Origin: Kribbella flavida DSM 17836
GTDB lineage: Bacteria; Actinomycetota; Actinomycetes; Propionibacteriales; Kribbellaceae
NCBI RefSeq assembly: GCF_000024345.1
Contig: NC_013729.1
Coordinates: 4,464,001-4,528,000, forward strand
Length of the DNA: 64,000 bases
Reading direction: 5' to 3'
The translations under genes were made by a program, and so were the position numbers. Under the pieces are notes generated by a model that saw only the letters and a program-made list of their open reading frames with translations, was not told the origin of the DNA and searched no databases. Shown in pieces: positions 16,272-25,763 of this stretch (position 1 is the first letter of the stretch; every line of letters starts with the position of its first letter).

Positions 16272-17167
16272 CCGTGACCGAACCGCTCGCCCGGGTCGCC
16301 CCCGCTCCGCCGACGGCACCGGACAAGGGTCCCCACCCGGTGACCCGGAGAAGGGCGAAGGCCGGGGCCTACCACACCGCGATGACGGTGCTGGTCGTGC
16401 TCTACATCCTGCCGGTGCTGTGGGCGGCGTCGATGTCGTTGCGCACGGACGCCAACATGTTCGACGCCGACCAGCTGATCCCGCACCCGATCACCTTCGA
16501 GCACTACGCCAATCTGTTCGCCATCCTGCCGGACTTCGGCCGGTACGTCGGCAACACCGTGCTGATCGCCGTCGTCGGCACGGCCGGCACGTTGCTGTCC
16601 AGCTCGCTCGCCGGTTACGCCCTGGCCCGCTTCACGTTTCCGGGCCGGCGAGCGCTGCTGATGGTGATCCTGCTGACCTTGATGGTGCCGGCCCAGGTGA
16701 CCCTGATTCCGCAGTACGTGATCTTCCGCAACCTCGGCTGGATCGACACCCCGCTGCCGATCATCGTGCCGATGCTGTTCGGCAGCGCGCTGCCCACGTT
16801 CTTCTTCCGGCAGTTCTTCCTCACCCTGCCGCGGGAGCTGGAGGATGCCGCGGCCGTGGACGGCGCGGGCCGCTGGCGCACGTTCTTCTCCGTGATGGCG
16901 CCACTGGCCGGTCCGGCGTACCTGGCGATGGGCCTGCTGACCTTCGTCCAGCTGTGGAACAGCTTCTTCGTCAACTCGATCTACCTGCAGGACCAGAGCC
17001 AGTGGGTGCTCACCCAGGCCCTGCAGAGCCTGGTCGGCCGTTACAACAGCCAGTACGGCGAAATCATGGCCGGGGTCACGCTCGTGTCGCTGCCGATCAT
17101 CGTCGGCTACATCTTCGTCCAGCGCTGGGTCGTGCGCGGCATCGCCTTCAGCGGCGTGGCCAACTGA
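16268..17167 (+). CDS. ABC sugar permease, MalG/UgpE type
   Basis: The 299-residue second permease starts at the ATG overlapping the stop of the first. The EAA loop reads LEDAAAVDGAGRWRTFFSVM, and the C-terminus ends in a short segment after the last membrane helix (WVVRGIAFSGVAN), typical of MalG-like proteins. Together with the preceding genes it completes an importer whose product is likely to be an oligosaccharide cut further by the two cytoplasmic hydrolases encoded next. Confidence 0.94.
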   Translation: MTVTEPLARVAPAPPTAPDKGPHPVTRRRAKAGAYHTAMTVLVVLYILPVLWAASMSLRTDANMFDADQLIPHPITFEHYANLFAILPDFGRYVGNTVLIAVVGTAGTLLSSSLAGYALARFTFPGRRALLMVILLTLMVPAQVTLIPQYVIFRNLGWIDTPLPIIVPMLFGSALPTFFFRQFFLTLPRELEDAAAVDGAGRWRTFFSVMAPLAGPAYLAMGLLTFVQLWNSFFVNSIYLQDQSQWVLTQALQSLVGRYNSQYGEIMAGVTLVSLPIIVGYIFVQRWVVRGIAFSGVAN

Positions 17168-17183
17168 GAAAGGGACACCGTCC

Positions 17184-18878
17184 GTGAAGACACCTGTCAC
17201 CACCGCCACCGTCCGGGTCCGTCCCGGCCGCCGGGCCGACCACCCGCTGTCCAAGGCGAAGTTCGCCGCCTTCAACAGCGGCATCGTGCACGCCGCCACC
17301 TATCGCCGCGACCTCGAGGCCCTGCGCGCGGCCCGGCCGGAATCCGTCCGGATCGACATCGGCTGGGGCGCGGAGTGGATCGGCCACGAACGCACGATCA
17401 GCGAACCGTCCGCCGACGGCTTCCGCTACGACTTCTCCGAGCTCGACGAGATCGGTGCCTTGCTCAACGATCTCGGCATCCGCCCGTGCTGGTCGTACTG
17501 CTACGTCCCGTCGCCGTACCAGCTCCGCGGTGGCGACTGGCGCGACCTGGCCGAGGACGACGGCGGCTGGGTCGACATGATCAGCGCGTACGTCGAGGGC
17601 GCTCGGGACCGGGGCGTCACGGTCGGGTACCACGAGGTGTACAACGAGCCCGACCTGCGCGACGAGCGGACCGGCGAGGCGGTGTTCTTCGGCGGGGACC
17701 TGGACGACTACCTGGGGCTGTACCGTTCGGCCGCGACAGCGATTCGCAAGGCCGACCCCGACACCCCGGTCGGCGGCCCGGCCCTCGCCTCCGTGCTCGC
17801 CAACGAGCACTGGATCCCCGCCTTTCTCGACCTGGTCACGACCGAGAACCTGCCGCTGGACTTCTTCTCCTTCCACCACTACGGGACCCACAGCGTCGGG
17901 ACCGCGCTGGACAAGGTCCTGGGGCACCTGGAGAGCCGCCCGGAACTGGCCGACGTCGAGATCCACCTCAACGAGTACAACTCCTACCCCGTCGACTACC
18001 CGCTCGGCGGTCTCCAGGACACCCACCACCTGGCAGCCGCGATGCTGGCGGACTTCGCCACCCTGCTCGCGACGCCGGGACTGACCAAGGTGAGCTGGGC
18101 CCAGTTCCTCGACAGCGGTCACGGCAACTACTCGGGCATGGTCGACATCGACGGCAGGCCGAAACCGATCCTGAGCGCGTACGTGTTCTACCAGACCATG
18201 CCGGTCGACCGCTGCGTGCTCGAGCTCGACGGACCCGATGGTGTCGGCGGCCTGGCCGGCATCGCCGACGGACGGCTCGCGGTTGCCCTGTGGAACCGAT
18301 CATCCCGCAGGGCCGAGCTCCGGCTCGACACCGGCGACGGCCGGTACGACGCCGCCGTCGTACGCCGGATCGACGCGGAGCACGACGGCACCGAGGCCGA
18401 ACGCTCGCCGGCCGAGCGGCACTGGACGTTCGACGTGCCGCGGGGAGGCGTTGTCCTGCTCGAACTGACCGGTCCCGCCGGCGACCCCGCACGTCCGGCC
18501 GGTACGGTCCGCAAGGTCAGGCATCGCTACACCGGCCGGCGGACCAGCGCGTGGGCCGATCTCGACGAAGCCACCACGACCTTCCGCCTCGGCACCGCCT
18601 CCGATCCGCAGGCGGTCCCGGTGATCGCGGCGGACCTCACAAACTGCGGCCCGTCGATCACCGTCACCGGCCGGCTCACCGACGCCGACGGTTCCGCCGT
18701 CACCCAAGGGTCGCTCACGGTCCGCCTCGACGGACCGATGACGAGCCAGGAGCTCGAACTGGGACCGGACCTAGCCACGGCGGACCTGGCCTCGTTCGGC
18801 GCCGCCGGAGACGTCCGCGTCACCGTCGCGCTCCGCGGCGCACCGGCCCATACCTTCGCCGTCGTCGAGCTCGGCTGA
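17184..18878 (+). CDS. Intracellular glycoside hydrolase family 39 enzyme
   Basis: The 564-residue protein has no signal peptide, so it acts inside the cell on imported sugars. The (beta/alpha)8 barrel carries the GH39 pair: acid/base Glu155 in VYNEPD and nucleophile Glu264 in HLNEYNS. A beta-sandwich (about 350-450) and a further Ig-like domain (about 455-564) follow. GH39 contains beta-xylosidases, alpha-L-iduronidases and related retaining enzymes. The sequence does not decide between them. Start GTG 17184 sits behind GAGAAAGGG. It is part of the LacI-controlled operon. Confidence 0.88.
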   Translation: MKTPVTTATVRVRPGRRADHPLSKAKFAAFNSGIVHAATYRRDLEALRAARPESVRIDIGWGAEWIGHERTISEPSADGFRYDFSELDEIGALLNDLGIRPCWSYCYVPSPYQLRGGDWRDLAEDDGGWVDMISAYVEGARDRGVTVGYHEVYNEPDLRDERTGEAVFFGGDLDDYLGLYRSAATAIRKADPDTPVGGPALASVLANEHWIPAFLDLVTTENLPLDFFSFHHYGTHSVGTALDKVLGHLESRPELADVEIHLNEYNSYPVDYPLGGLQDTHHLAAAMLADFATLLATPGLTKVSWAQFLDSGHGNYSGMVDIDGRPKPILSAYVFYQTMPVDRCVLELDGPDGVGGLAGIADGRLAVALWNRSSRRAELRLDTGDGRYDAAVVRRIDAEHDGTEAERSPAERHWTFDVPRGGVVLLELTGPAGDPARPAGTVRKVRHRYTGRRTSAWADLDEATTTFRLGTASDPQAVPVIAADLTNCGPSITVTGRLTDADGSAVTQGSLTVRLDGPMTSQELELGPDLATADLASFGAAGDVRVTVALRGAPAHTFAVVELG

Positions 18879-18905
18879 CCGCCGACCAGCCCATCAGGAG
18901 CCCTT

Positions 18906-20681
18906 GTGCCCACGTCCATGCACGACCGTCACCCACGTCCACTGCTGGCCCGCGCCGACTGGCTGGACCTCAGCGGCGAGTGGCAGTTCGCCCACGACGA
19001 CACCGACGTGGGGCTCGCCGAGCACTGGCAAAGCCGTACCGACGTCTTCGAGCGCGTCATCACCGTGCCCTATCCGCCCGAGTCGCCGGCCAGCGGCATC
19101 CACGACACCGGCTACCACCCCGTGCTGTGGTACCGGCGGACCCTGCCGGTGACCACTCCCCCACCCGGCCGCCGAACCGTACTGCGGTTCGGCGCCGTCG
19201 ACTACCGCGCCGACATCTGGGTCAACGGCGAACACGTCGCGAACCACGAAGGCGGTCAGACACCGTTCAGCGCCGACATCACCGACGCGTTGACCGGGAA
19301 CGGCGAACAGGTGCTGGTCGTCCGCGCCTGGGACGATCCGCACGACCTCGAGCAGCCCCGCGGCAAGCAGGACTGGCAGGAACGCCCCCACGTCATCTGG
19401 TACGAACGCACCTCGGGGATCTGGCAGCCGGTCTGGCTCGAGGAGGTGCCGGCCGACCACCTCGAGACCGTGCTGTTCACCCCGACCACGACTCCTGGAA
19501 CGGTCGAGGTCGAAGTACGGCTGGCCAGGCGCAGCAGCGGACCCGTCAAGGTGTCGATCCAGCTCAGCCTCGACGGGCGCCCGCTGGCCGACGACACCTG
19601 GACCGTCACCGGCAGCCTGCTCCGACGCCGGTTGACCGTGCAGGACAGCGCGATCGAGGCCGAGCCGCACCTACTGCTCTGGTCGCCCGAGCAGCCGATC
19701 CTGTGCGACGCCACCGTCACGGTCGAGGGCCAAGGAGGCCCGGACAAGGTCGAGTCGTACTTCGGCTTCCGCACGGTTGGCACCGACGAACGGTCCTTCC
19801 TGCTCAACGGACGGCCGTACTACCTGCGGCTCGCGCTCGCCCAGGGGTATTGGCCGCAGTCTCACCTGGCCGCGCCCGGCGCCGACGCGTTGCGCGCGGA
19901 GGTCGAGCTGATCAAGCAACTCGGCTTCAACGGCGTACGGATCCACCAGAAGGCCGAAGACCCGCGGTTCCTGTCCTGGTGCGACCGCCTCGGTGTGCTC
20001 GTGTACGCCGATGCGGCGGCGAGCTACGCCTACACCGGCCGGTCCTTGGCCCGCACCACCCGCGAGTGGACGGAGATCGTCGAACGGGACGCCGGCCATC
20101 CCTGCATCGCGGGCTGGGTCGCGTTCAACGAGAGCTGGGGAGTCGCCCAGGTGGCCGACTCCGAACAGCAACGGGATGCGGTGCGCGCTCTCTACCGTTT
20201 GCTCAAGGCCCTCGACCCGTCGCGTCCGGTCATCGGCAACGACGGCTGGGAGTACGTCGAGGGCGACCTGCTCGGCATCCACGACTACACCCACGATCCC
20301 GGCATGATCCACCGCCGGTACGCCGACGAGAACCTGGTCCGGAACACGGTGGCGACCGGGCGTCCCGGCGGGAAACGGCTCGCGCTCGGCGACCAGGCGC
20401 CCGCCGTACCGGTGCTGCTGAGCGAGTTCGGCGGCTTCACCCACGCGCCGGACGATCCGACCACCTGGTCGGGATACGGCGTCACCGACTCGCCCGAACA
20501 GCTGCTCGAGCGGCTCGCCACGCTGCTCGCGGCCGTGCACGCATCCACCGGCCTGGCCGGATTCTGCTACACCCAGCTCACCGACACCGGCCAGGAACGC
20601 AACGGCCTGCTGACCGAGGACCGCAAACCCAAGGCCGACCTCGATCTGATCGCCCGGATCGTCACCGGCCCACCCCGGTAG
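18906..20681 (+). CDS. Intracellular glycoside hydrolase family 2 enzyme (beta-galactosidase/beta-glucuronidase type)
   Basis: The 591-residue protein has the GH2 order: a jelly-roll sugar-binding domain (about 14-190), an Ig-like domain (about 195-285) and a TIM barrel (about 290-590). Catalytic residues are Glu409 (FNES, acid/base) and Glu507 (LLSEFGG, nucleophile). No signal peptide is present. The compact size and FNESWG motif resemble GH2 members acting on beta-galactosides, beta-glucuronides or beta-mannosides, and the exact specificity is open. The GTG start at 18906 follows GGAG. It lies between two GH39 genes, so the three enzymes probably dismantle one branched polysaccharide. Confidence 0.88.
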   Translation: MPTSMHDRHPRPLLARADWLDLSGEWQFAHDDTDVGLAEHWQSRTDVFERVITVPYPPESPASGIHDTGYHPVLWYRRTLPVTTPPPGRRTVLRFGAVDYRADIWVNGEHVANHEGGQTPFSADITDALTGNGEQVLVVRAWDDPHDLEQPRGKQDWQERPHVIWYERTSGIWQPVWLEEVPADHLETVLFTPTTTPGTVEVEVRLARRSSGPVKVSIQLSLDGRPLADDTWTVTGSLLRRRLTVQDSAIEAEPHLLLWSPEQPILCDATVTVEGQGGPDKVESYFGFRTVGTDERSFLLNGRPYYLRLALAQGYWPQSHLAAPGADALRAEVELIKQLGFNGVRIHQKAEDPRFLSWCDRLGVLVYADAAASYAYTGRSLARTTREWTEIVERDAGHPCIAGWVAFNESWGVAQVADSEQQRDAVRALYRLLKALDPSRPVIGNDGWEYVEGDLLGIHDYTHDPGMIHRRYADENLVRNTVATGRPGGKRLALGDQAPAVPVLLSEFGGFTHAPDDPTTWSGYGVTDSPEQLLERLATLLAAVHASTGLAGFCYTQLTDTGQERNGLLTEDRKPKADLDLIARIVTGPPR

Positions 20682-20770
20682 CCCCCGCAACCGACCGATC
20701 CGATCGGAGGTGACAGTTCCTTTCCCGTTCAGCGCAGGATCGCCCACCCGAGCGAACAGAAGGACTGCAG

Positions 20771-22696
20771 ATGAAAGCACTACGACGGGCAGGTGCGGCT
20801 CTCGGAGTCGCGTCGCTGCTCGGGGCCTCCCTGGTGGCCCAATCCGCCCAATCCGCCGAATCCGCCCAGGCAGCGGCCGCGACCGTGGCCGCCGACTTCG
20901 CCAGCTCAGCCGACTACCCCCTGATCAAGAGCAAGTTCGGCGTCTTCAACAGCGGCTACGTGTCGCTGGACCGCTGGAAGCGGGACGTCCCGCTGCTCGC
21001 CACCCTGCGACCGGCGCGCGTGCGCTGGGAGATGATGTGGGGCAACGAGCAGCACGACTGGGCGCCGATGGTCACCGGGACCGCGGCCAACCCGCAGTAC
21101 AACTTCAGCCAGGTCGATCAGCTCGTCGACCTGATCAACAACGCCGGCGCGTTGCCGGTCCCGGCCCTCACCTATACCCCGAGCATTCTCAAACCACCGG
21201 GCGGTTCGTGGAACAACCCGCCCACCAACCCGTCGGTCTGGGCGAACCAGATCGTGCCGGCGTTCGCCAACCACTGGAAGCAGACCGGCCGGCGGATCGG
21301 CTCGTACGAGATCTGGAACGAGCCCGACCTGGCCGGTGTGTTCTGGACCGGCAGCCAGGCACAGTACCTGGATCTGTACCGCGACGCCTCCCGCGCGCTG
21401 CGCGCCGCCGACCCGGACGCGTACGTCGAGGGGCCGGCACTGTGCTGTGTCGGCTGGTCCGGGCCGTTCGTCAACCGGGTGCTGTCGGAGAACCTGCCGC
21501 TCGGCGGTTTCTCCTTCCACGCCTACACCGACGCCACCAACGGCAGCCTCGAGAACAACTACCGCGGAGCAACCGACTCCGGCCTCACGGCGTACCGGAT
21601 GGCGTCGGTCGACAACAACCTGAACGAGTACAACTGGACCAACGACTTCACCGCCCCGACCGACGTCATCACCCACCGCGGCGCGGCCCAGATGCTCAAG
21701 AGCTACAAGGCGCTACTGGCCAAACCCTGGATCACGCACGTGGAATGGGCGCAGTTCCAGGACCCGGTCTGCCCCAGCACCTGCGACGTCATCGGTCTGC
21801 TCGACCGCAACGGCCGCAAACGCGCGTCGTACAACGCCTTCCAGCTCTACGCGAACATGCCGGTCGAACGCAAACAGCTGAACGTCAACGGCGCGGTCGA
21901 CGGCATGGCCTCCTCCGACGGGCACAAGTCCGGCATCCTGCTCTGGAACACCTCCGGAGCACCGCAAAGCGTGTCGGCCGCGCTCAACAACGTGCCCTTT
22001 GCCCGGGGCAACTTCCGGGTCTACCGCATCGACGCCCAGCACGCGAGCTTCGAGGACAACCCGGCCAGTGAGCACCTGGCACCGGTCGAGCAACGCCTCG
22101 GCACCAGCACCGCCGGCCTGAACTGGTCCGGAACCATTCCCGACCACGGCGTCGTCTACCTCGAAGCCGAGGACGGCACCGGCACCGACACCCTCGCCGG
22201 CCGCCACCTCGCCAACGTGGTGCGCAGCAACCGCTACATCCCCAACCACGGCAAGCCCGCCTACGCCAGCTTCGACCGCCGCACCTGGACCGCCGCGCTC
22301 GGCATGGCCGGCGAAACCTGGGCCGACGTCGCCGCCGGAACCGTGGCGTCCAGCCTGCCCGCCAACCTCAGGGTCCGCCTGCAGGCCAGCGGCACCTTCC
22401 AGCAACTCGACGCCAACAGCCTGCTCGGCCTGAGGATCGACTTCCAGACCGCCGGCGGCTACACCAAGGGCGTGCTGGTCCACGGTGGCCTCTACAACAG
22501 CGGCCGATCCGCTCCGCACCCGTGGGGCACCCAGCGACAACCCGACCAGGTCGTCACCGTCCCGAACTTCTCCGACTTCACCGTCAACCTCCCCGGCCTG
22601 GCCCCACCCGGCTGGACCGGCCGCGCCACCATCAGCTTCCACCTCCAGAACAGCGGGCCCACCACCCGCTTCACCGCCAACATCCGAGCAGCCTGA
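20771..22696 (+). CDS. Secreted glycoside hydrolase family 39-like protein
   Basis: The 641-residue precursor has a Sec signal peptide (about 1-37, Ala-rich, with odd SAQSAESAQ repeats before cleavage). The barrel resembles the upstream intracellular GH39 and shows Glu184 in WNEPD and Glu286 in NLNEYNW as the acid/base and nucleophile pair. Cysteine pairs (CC near 223, then CPSTC) suit an extracytoplasmic protein. The C-terminal about 230 residues are beta-rich and may bind carbohydrate. It ends the operon, followed at once by a strong hairpin. It likely makes the first extracellular cut that feeds the importer. Confidence 0.86.
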   Translation: MKALRRAGAALGVASLLGASLVAQSAQSAESAQAAAATVAADFASSADYPLIKSKFGVFNSGYVSLDRWKRDVPLLATLRPARVRWEMMWGNEQHDWAPMVTGTAANPQYNFSQVDQLVDLINNAGALPVPALTYTPSILKPPGGSWNNPPTNPSVWANQIVPAFANHWKQTGRRIGSYEIWNEPDLAGVFWTGSQAQYLDLYRDASRALRAADPDAYVEGPALCCVGWSGPFVNRVLSENLPLGGFSFHAYTDATNGSLENNYRGATDSGLTAYRMASVDNNLNEYNWTNDFTAPTDVITHRGAAQMLKSYKALLAKPWITHVEWAQFQDPVCPSTCDVIGLLDRNGRKRASYNAFQLYANMPVERKQLNVNGAVDGMASSDGHKSGILLWNTSGAPQSVSAALNNVPFARGNFRVYRIDAQHASFEDNPASEHLAPVEQRLGTSTAGLNWSGTIPDHGVVYLEAEDGTGTDTLAGRHLANVVRSNRYIPNHGKPAYASFDRRTWTAALGMAGETWADVAAGTVASSLPANLRVRLQASGTFQQLDANSLLGLRIDFQTAGGYTKGVLVHGGLYNSGRSAPHPWGTQRQPDQVVTVPNFSDFTVNLPGLAPPGWTGRATISFHLQNSGPTTRFTANIRAA

Positions 22697-22702
22697 CCCG
22701 AT

Positions 22703-22738
22703 CGGTGCCCCTGACCTCGCCAGTGGTCAGGGGCACCG
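22703..22738. terminator. Strong terminator of the sugar operon
   Basis: CGGTGCCCCTGACC and its exact reverse complement form a 14-bp stem with an 8-base loop, starting 7 bases after the GH39 stop. It lies between converging transcripts and could also serve the copper genes on the other strand. Confidence 0.85.
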
Positions 22739-22830
22739 CAGAACTCCCGAACCGGTCAGCGAGAGTCAGACACAGCACGGCGGCTGCCTGAGTCAGGTGA
22801 GAGCGCAGAGCGTTCTTCGCTCGGCCGATG

Positions 22831-24495
22831 TCAACCTTCCACGACGAACTCGAGCTCGCCCACCGGGTTGGCGAACTCACTGACCCGCAGCGAAATCTGC
22901 ATTCGCCACGCGCCGGGTGTCGGTAGCACGACCCGGGCCGTGTAAACACCGGGTGACACCTGCGTCAGCGGGACGTCGCCCAGCGTCGCCTGGTCGGACG
23001 ACAAGCGCACCACCGGCGGCGCGACCCCTTCGGTGGGCTCGCCGTCCGCTGAAGTCAACTGGAGACCAACGGTGTTCGATCCTCGCTTGAGGGGTGTGAG
23101 GGTGGCTCGCACCTGGATGTCGCCCAGCTTCGCCGTGCCAGGCTCGGTCGTAGCCGCCGCGCTCACCGGGGCACTGTAGCTCTCGGGACTCTTGTCGACG
23201 AGAAAGCCGGTGACGAGCAGCGCTGCCACGAGGACCGCACCCTCGATCGCAGTGGTGCGCACGACCGGCCGCGAGTGCGCGCGCCGGTCCTTCTGCTTTG
23301 GGGCCCTCTTGAGCCGTGGGAGGAGCACCCACCTGTTCCAGGCCGCGATGGCGAGAGCGACCAGCACGATCCCGATCTTGACCAGCAGCAATTGTCCGTA
23401 CGTCGTGTCGAGCAGCGCGCTCCAGGACCCGAGGATCCGCCAAGCCAGCACGGAGCCGGCGGCGACCAGAGCGGCCAGCACCCAGGCCGCTGCGGTGGAA
23501 AACCGGGCGAGCACCTCCGCCGCGAGGGCGCCGCGCCCGGACAGATCAGGCAACGTCAGCGCCAGGGCGGCCAGGCCTCCGAGCCAGACGGCAGCCGTGA
23601 GCAGGTGAAGCATGTCCACACCAGTGACGACGGCCTCGGGACTCGCTGCCCGGGTGTGGCCGGTCAGCGACGGCGCGATGACCGCCACCGCAGCCGCCAC
23701 GGCGGCTGCGACGCCTCGCTTCTGCGATGGCAATCCGCGACCGAGCAGGAGCACGGCGAGCACCAGGCCGGCGATGACGATCGCTGGTACGGCGTACTCG
23801 GTCAATGGCAACGAGGACCAGGTACTGCCACGGGTGAGCAAGCTCGGTCCGCCATCAAGCAGGTAGACCGCGGTGAGCGGCAGCGCGGCCAGCCAAGCCA
23901 CGACCGCGACGGCCGCAGCAGCACGCGCTGTGACGGCCAGCAGCCGCCGTGCGCGACCAGCCTTCGGGTCGGCGGGAATGAACAGCGCCGAGAACGCGAC
24001 GAGTCCGCCCGCGAGAAGGAGACCGAGGTAGCCCACCCAGCGGGCGAGGGTGAGCGCCCACGGGACCTCCGGAGTGCCGCCTGGTTCACCCGGAGGCGGC
24101 GTGACTCCGGCGGTGGCCGCTCCAACCGAGAAGGTGAGCGAGCCGCCGATGGGGTGGCCGTCCTCGGAAACGACCCGCCAGACGATCACGGTCGTGCCTT
24201 TGCCCAGTGGCTTGGAGGGGCTGACCCGGAGTTCCGCGCCTCTGACGGTCGCGGCCGCCTCAACCAACCCACCGCCGGAGTCGAAAACCTGCACACCGTC
24301 CGGCACGGCCCGCACTGCCTCGTCGAACGTGAACAGGACCCGGCCAGGTGCGATCTGCAGAACCGCACCATCCGTCGGGTCGGTACTGATGAGGTTGGCA
24401 TGCGCGCTCGCCGGCTGGGCGACGCCGAGCATGAGTGCGGCCACCAACCCCACGAGCAGGAGCGCGGCCACTCCGCGCCGCCGCGGGTCGATCAT
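22831..24495 (-). CDS. Copper resistance CopC-CopD fusion protein (YcnJ-like)
   Basis: The 554-residue protein begins with a signal peptide and then a periplasmic CopC copper-binding domain. Mature His is near SAHANLISTDP (His32), and EDGHPIGGSLTF supplies further ligands. Eight or so membrane helices follow as the CopD domain (about 150-440), and a C-terminal YtkA-like beta domain (about 455-554) ends the protein. Proteins of this type bind copper outside and are thought to import or handle it. Its ATG overlaps the stop of the upstream ycnI gene (ATGA), giving the ycnI-ycnJ pair known from Bacillus and actinomycetes. Confidence 0.92.
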   Translation of the reverse strand: MIDPRRRGVAALLLVGLVAALMLGVAQPASAHANLISTDPTDGAVLQIAPGRVLFTFDEAVRAVPDGVQVFDSGGGLVEAAATVRGAELRVSPSKPLGKGTTVIVWRVVSEDGHPIGGSLTFSVGAATAGVTPPPGEPGGTPEVPWALTLARWVGYLGLLLAGGLVAFSALFIPADPKAGRARRLLAVTARAAAAVAVVAWLAALPLTAVYLLDGGPSLLTRGSTWSSLPLTEYAVPAIVIAGLVLAVLLLGRGLPSQKRGVAAAVAAAVAVIAPSLTGHTRAASPEAVVTGVDMLHLLTAAVWLGGLAALALTLPDLSGRGALAAEVLARFSTAAAWVLAALVAAGSVLAWRILGSWSALLDTTYGQLLLVKIGIVLVALAIAAWNRWVLLPRLKRAPKQKDRRAHSRPVVRTTAIEGAVLVAALLVTGFLVDKSPESYSAPVSAAATTEPGTAKLGDIQVRATLTPLKRGSNTVGLQLTSADGEPTEGVAPPVVRLSSDQATLGDVPLTQVSPGVYTARVVLPTPGAWRMQISLRVSEFANPVGELEFVVEG

Positions 24496-25271
24496 GTCTG
24501 ACGGCGCTGCCGAACCAGCGCTGCGCCGCCCAGGACGCAGCCGATCACGCCGGCAGCCAATGCGGCGAACGGCAGGAGCCGCCCGCTGTTCGTCTCCTGC
24601 GCTCTCGCCGGAGACTCGGCGTCGTGCGAGTCGCCGGCGGTCGCAGCGGTGGAGGACGCACCGCGATGATCGTCCGCTCCGGCCTTGGACACGACGAAGC
24701 CTGGGGCGGGCAGGTCGAGTTCTGCGATCTCCTGCCCCTCCTGCGGGACCTCGATCCAGGCCGACTCACCGCGCTGACAGGTTTGAATGGTCGGAAACAC
24801 GAGTTTGGTGCCTTCGGTCTCGGGCAACTGCACCGCGAGCTGGAAAACCTCCCGCTGGCCTTCCGGGAGCGCAGTGGCGGTGCTGAAGGTGACCGAGGCG
24901 ACGCGCTGGGCGATCTCGTTGCCGTGGGCATCGGTTCTGGGCGGGTCGAGCTTCTCCATCGCTTTCTCGACCTTCCACAGGGCCGAGCGCGTCGGGCTCA
25001 CGGACATGATCTCGGCCGGCATCTGGATGGAGATCCTCGTCGTCGGCGAGCCCTTGCAACCATGTCCGACACTGAACTCGAGCACCGCATGCGCGCCGGC
25101 GGCCGTCGTGGTCGGCGTAACGATGACGTGTGCACTCGCCGGGGCGGCAACTCCCACACCGAGGACCAGCCCACCAACTCCGGCCTGTACGACGCGTCGC
25201 GCCCAGGTCCGGAGCGGGTGGCCGCCTCCGCCGCTCCGTACTCGGGTGGACCTCACTTCATCGCGCCGCAT
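24492..25271 (-). CDS. ycnI: YcnI-family copper-binding protein (DUF1775)
   Basis: The 259-residue precursor has a twin-basic signal peptide ending ASA, so the mature protein starts with His (HVIVTP). That histidine is the copper ligand described for YcnI domains, together with a conserved Glu and Trp (here AWIEVP near 170). The beta-sandwich domain covers about 48-185. A low-complexity linker and one C-terminal membrane helix (about 233-252) anchor it outside the membrane. It is the first gene of the copper pair. Upstream ATG or GTG choices within the first 20 residues cannot be settled from sequence. Confidence 0.9.
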   Translation of the reverse strand: MRRDEVRSTRVRSGGGGHPLRTWARRVVQAGVGGLVLGVGVAAPASAHVIVTPTTTAAGAHAVLEFSVGHGCKGSPTTRISIQMPAEIMSVSPTRSALWKVEKAMEKLDPPRTDAHGNEIAQRVASVTFSTATALPEGQREVFQLAVQLPETEGTKLVFPTIQTCQRGESAWIEVPQEGQEIAELDLPAPGFVVSKAGADDHRGASSTAATAGDSHDAESPARAQETNSGRLLPFAALAAGVIGCVLGGAALVRQRRQT

Positions 25272-25416
25272 CTGGCCTCCTCGGTACCTTGTCCATCTAT
25301 GTGAACCCGGTGCGGGATTGTGGACGCAGTGAATCAGCGGGCCGAATTCCTGTCAAGGATGCGAACCAGCCGCGCTGGATTCGTTGCCGCAAACCCGAAG
25401 CTTGGGTTATCGTCAG

Positions 25417-25432
25417 TTCACACTAGTGAACC
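25417..25432. promoter_or_regulatory. Candidate IclR operator, site A (before tautomerase gene)
   Basis: GTTCAC-ACTA-GTGAAC is a perfect 6-4-6 palindrome 41 bases before the tautomerase start. Related sites lie before the copper oxidase, kduI and iclR genes, which suggests one shared regulator. Confidence 0.55.
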
Positions 25433-25473
25433 CCGATCGCCCTTGTGGACGGTCGCCAACAGAAAGGGCCACC

Positions 25474-25698
25474 ATGCCCAACATCACCGTCGAACTGCTC
25501 GCCGGCCGGTCCGTCGAGCAGCGCCGCGCCTTCGCCCAGGCCGTGGCCGACAGCGCGGTCGAGATCCTCGGCGCGCGGCGCCAGGACGTCCGCATGGTCT
25601 TCACCGAGATCACGCCGGACGTCGTCGCCAACGGCGGTGTGCTCGCCAGCGAGGACGAGTCCCGCGCGGGGGTGGTGGCCGCGCTGGACAAGCGCTGA
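25474..25698 (+). CDS. 4-oxalocrotonate tautomerase-family enzyme
   Basis: The 74-residue protein begins Met-Pro, exposing the Pro1 that acts as catalytic base in this superfamily. PNITVELLAGRSVEQRRAFA is the standard first strand and helix, and the size equals one 4-OT subunit (hexamer-forming). The start is ATG 25474 with AGAAAGGG upstream. Its promoter carries the same kind of palindrome as the uronate operon, so it may isomerise an unsaturated keto-acid in that pathway, but no substrate can be read from the sequence. It is convergent with the copper-oxidase gene. Confidence 0.9.
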   Translation: MPNITVELLAGRSVEQRRAFAQAVADSAVEILGARRQDVRMVFTEITPDVVANGGVLASEDESRAGVVAALDKR

Positions 25699-25720
25699 CC
25701 GCAGTCCGATCCGGAGCCGT

Positions 25721-25757
25721 GCCACGGGCCTGGGGGCACTTCCCCCGGGCCCGTGGC
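25721..25757. terminator. Bidirectional terminator between convergent genes
   Basis: GCCACGGGCC (25721) pairs with GGCCCGTGGC (25748-25757), and GGGGG with CCCCC inside, giving a long GC-rich stem. It stands between the tautomerase gene and the 3' end of the copper-oxidase gene. Confidence 0.8.
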
Positions 25758-25763
25758 ATCCCG

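Noticed and set aside
17375-20713. 1112-codon frame across the GH39 and GH2 genes
   Set aside because: Out-of-frame shadow. Extremely Arg/Pro-rich, crosses two well-supported genes and has no ribosome binding site.
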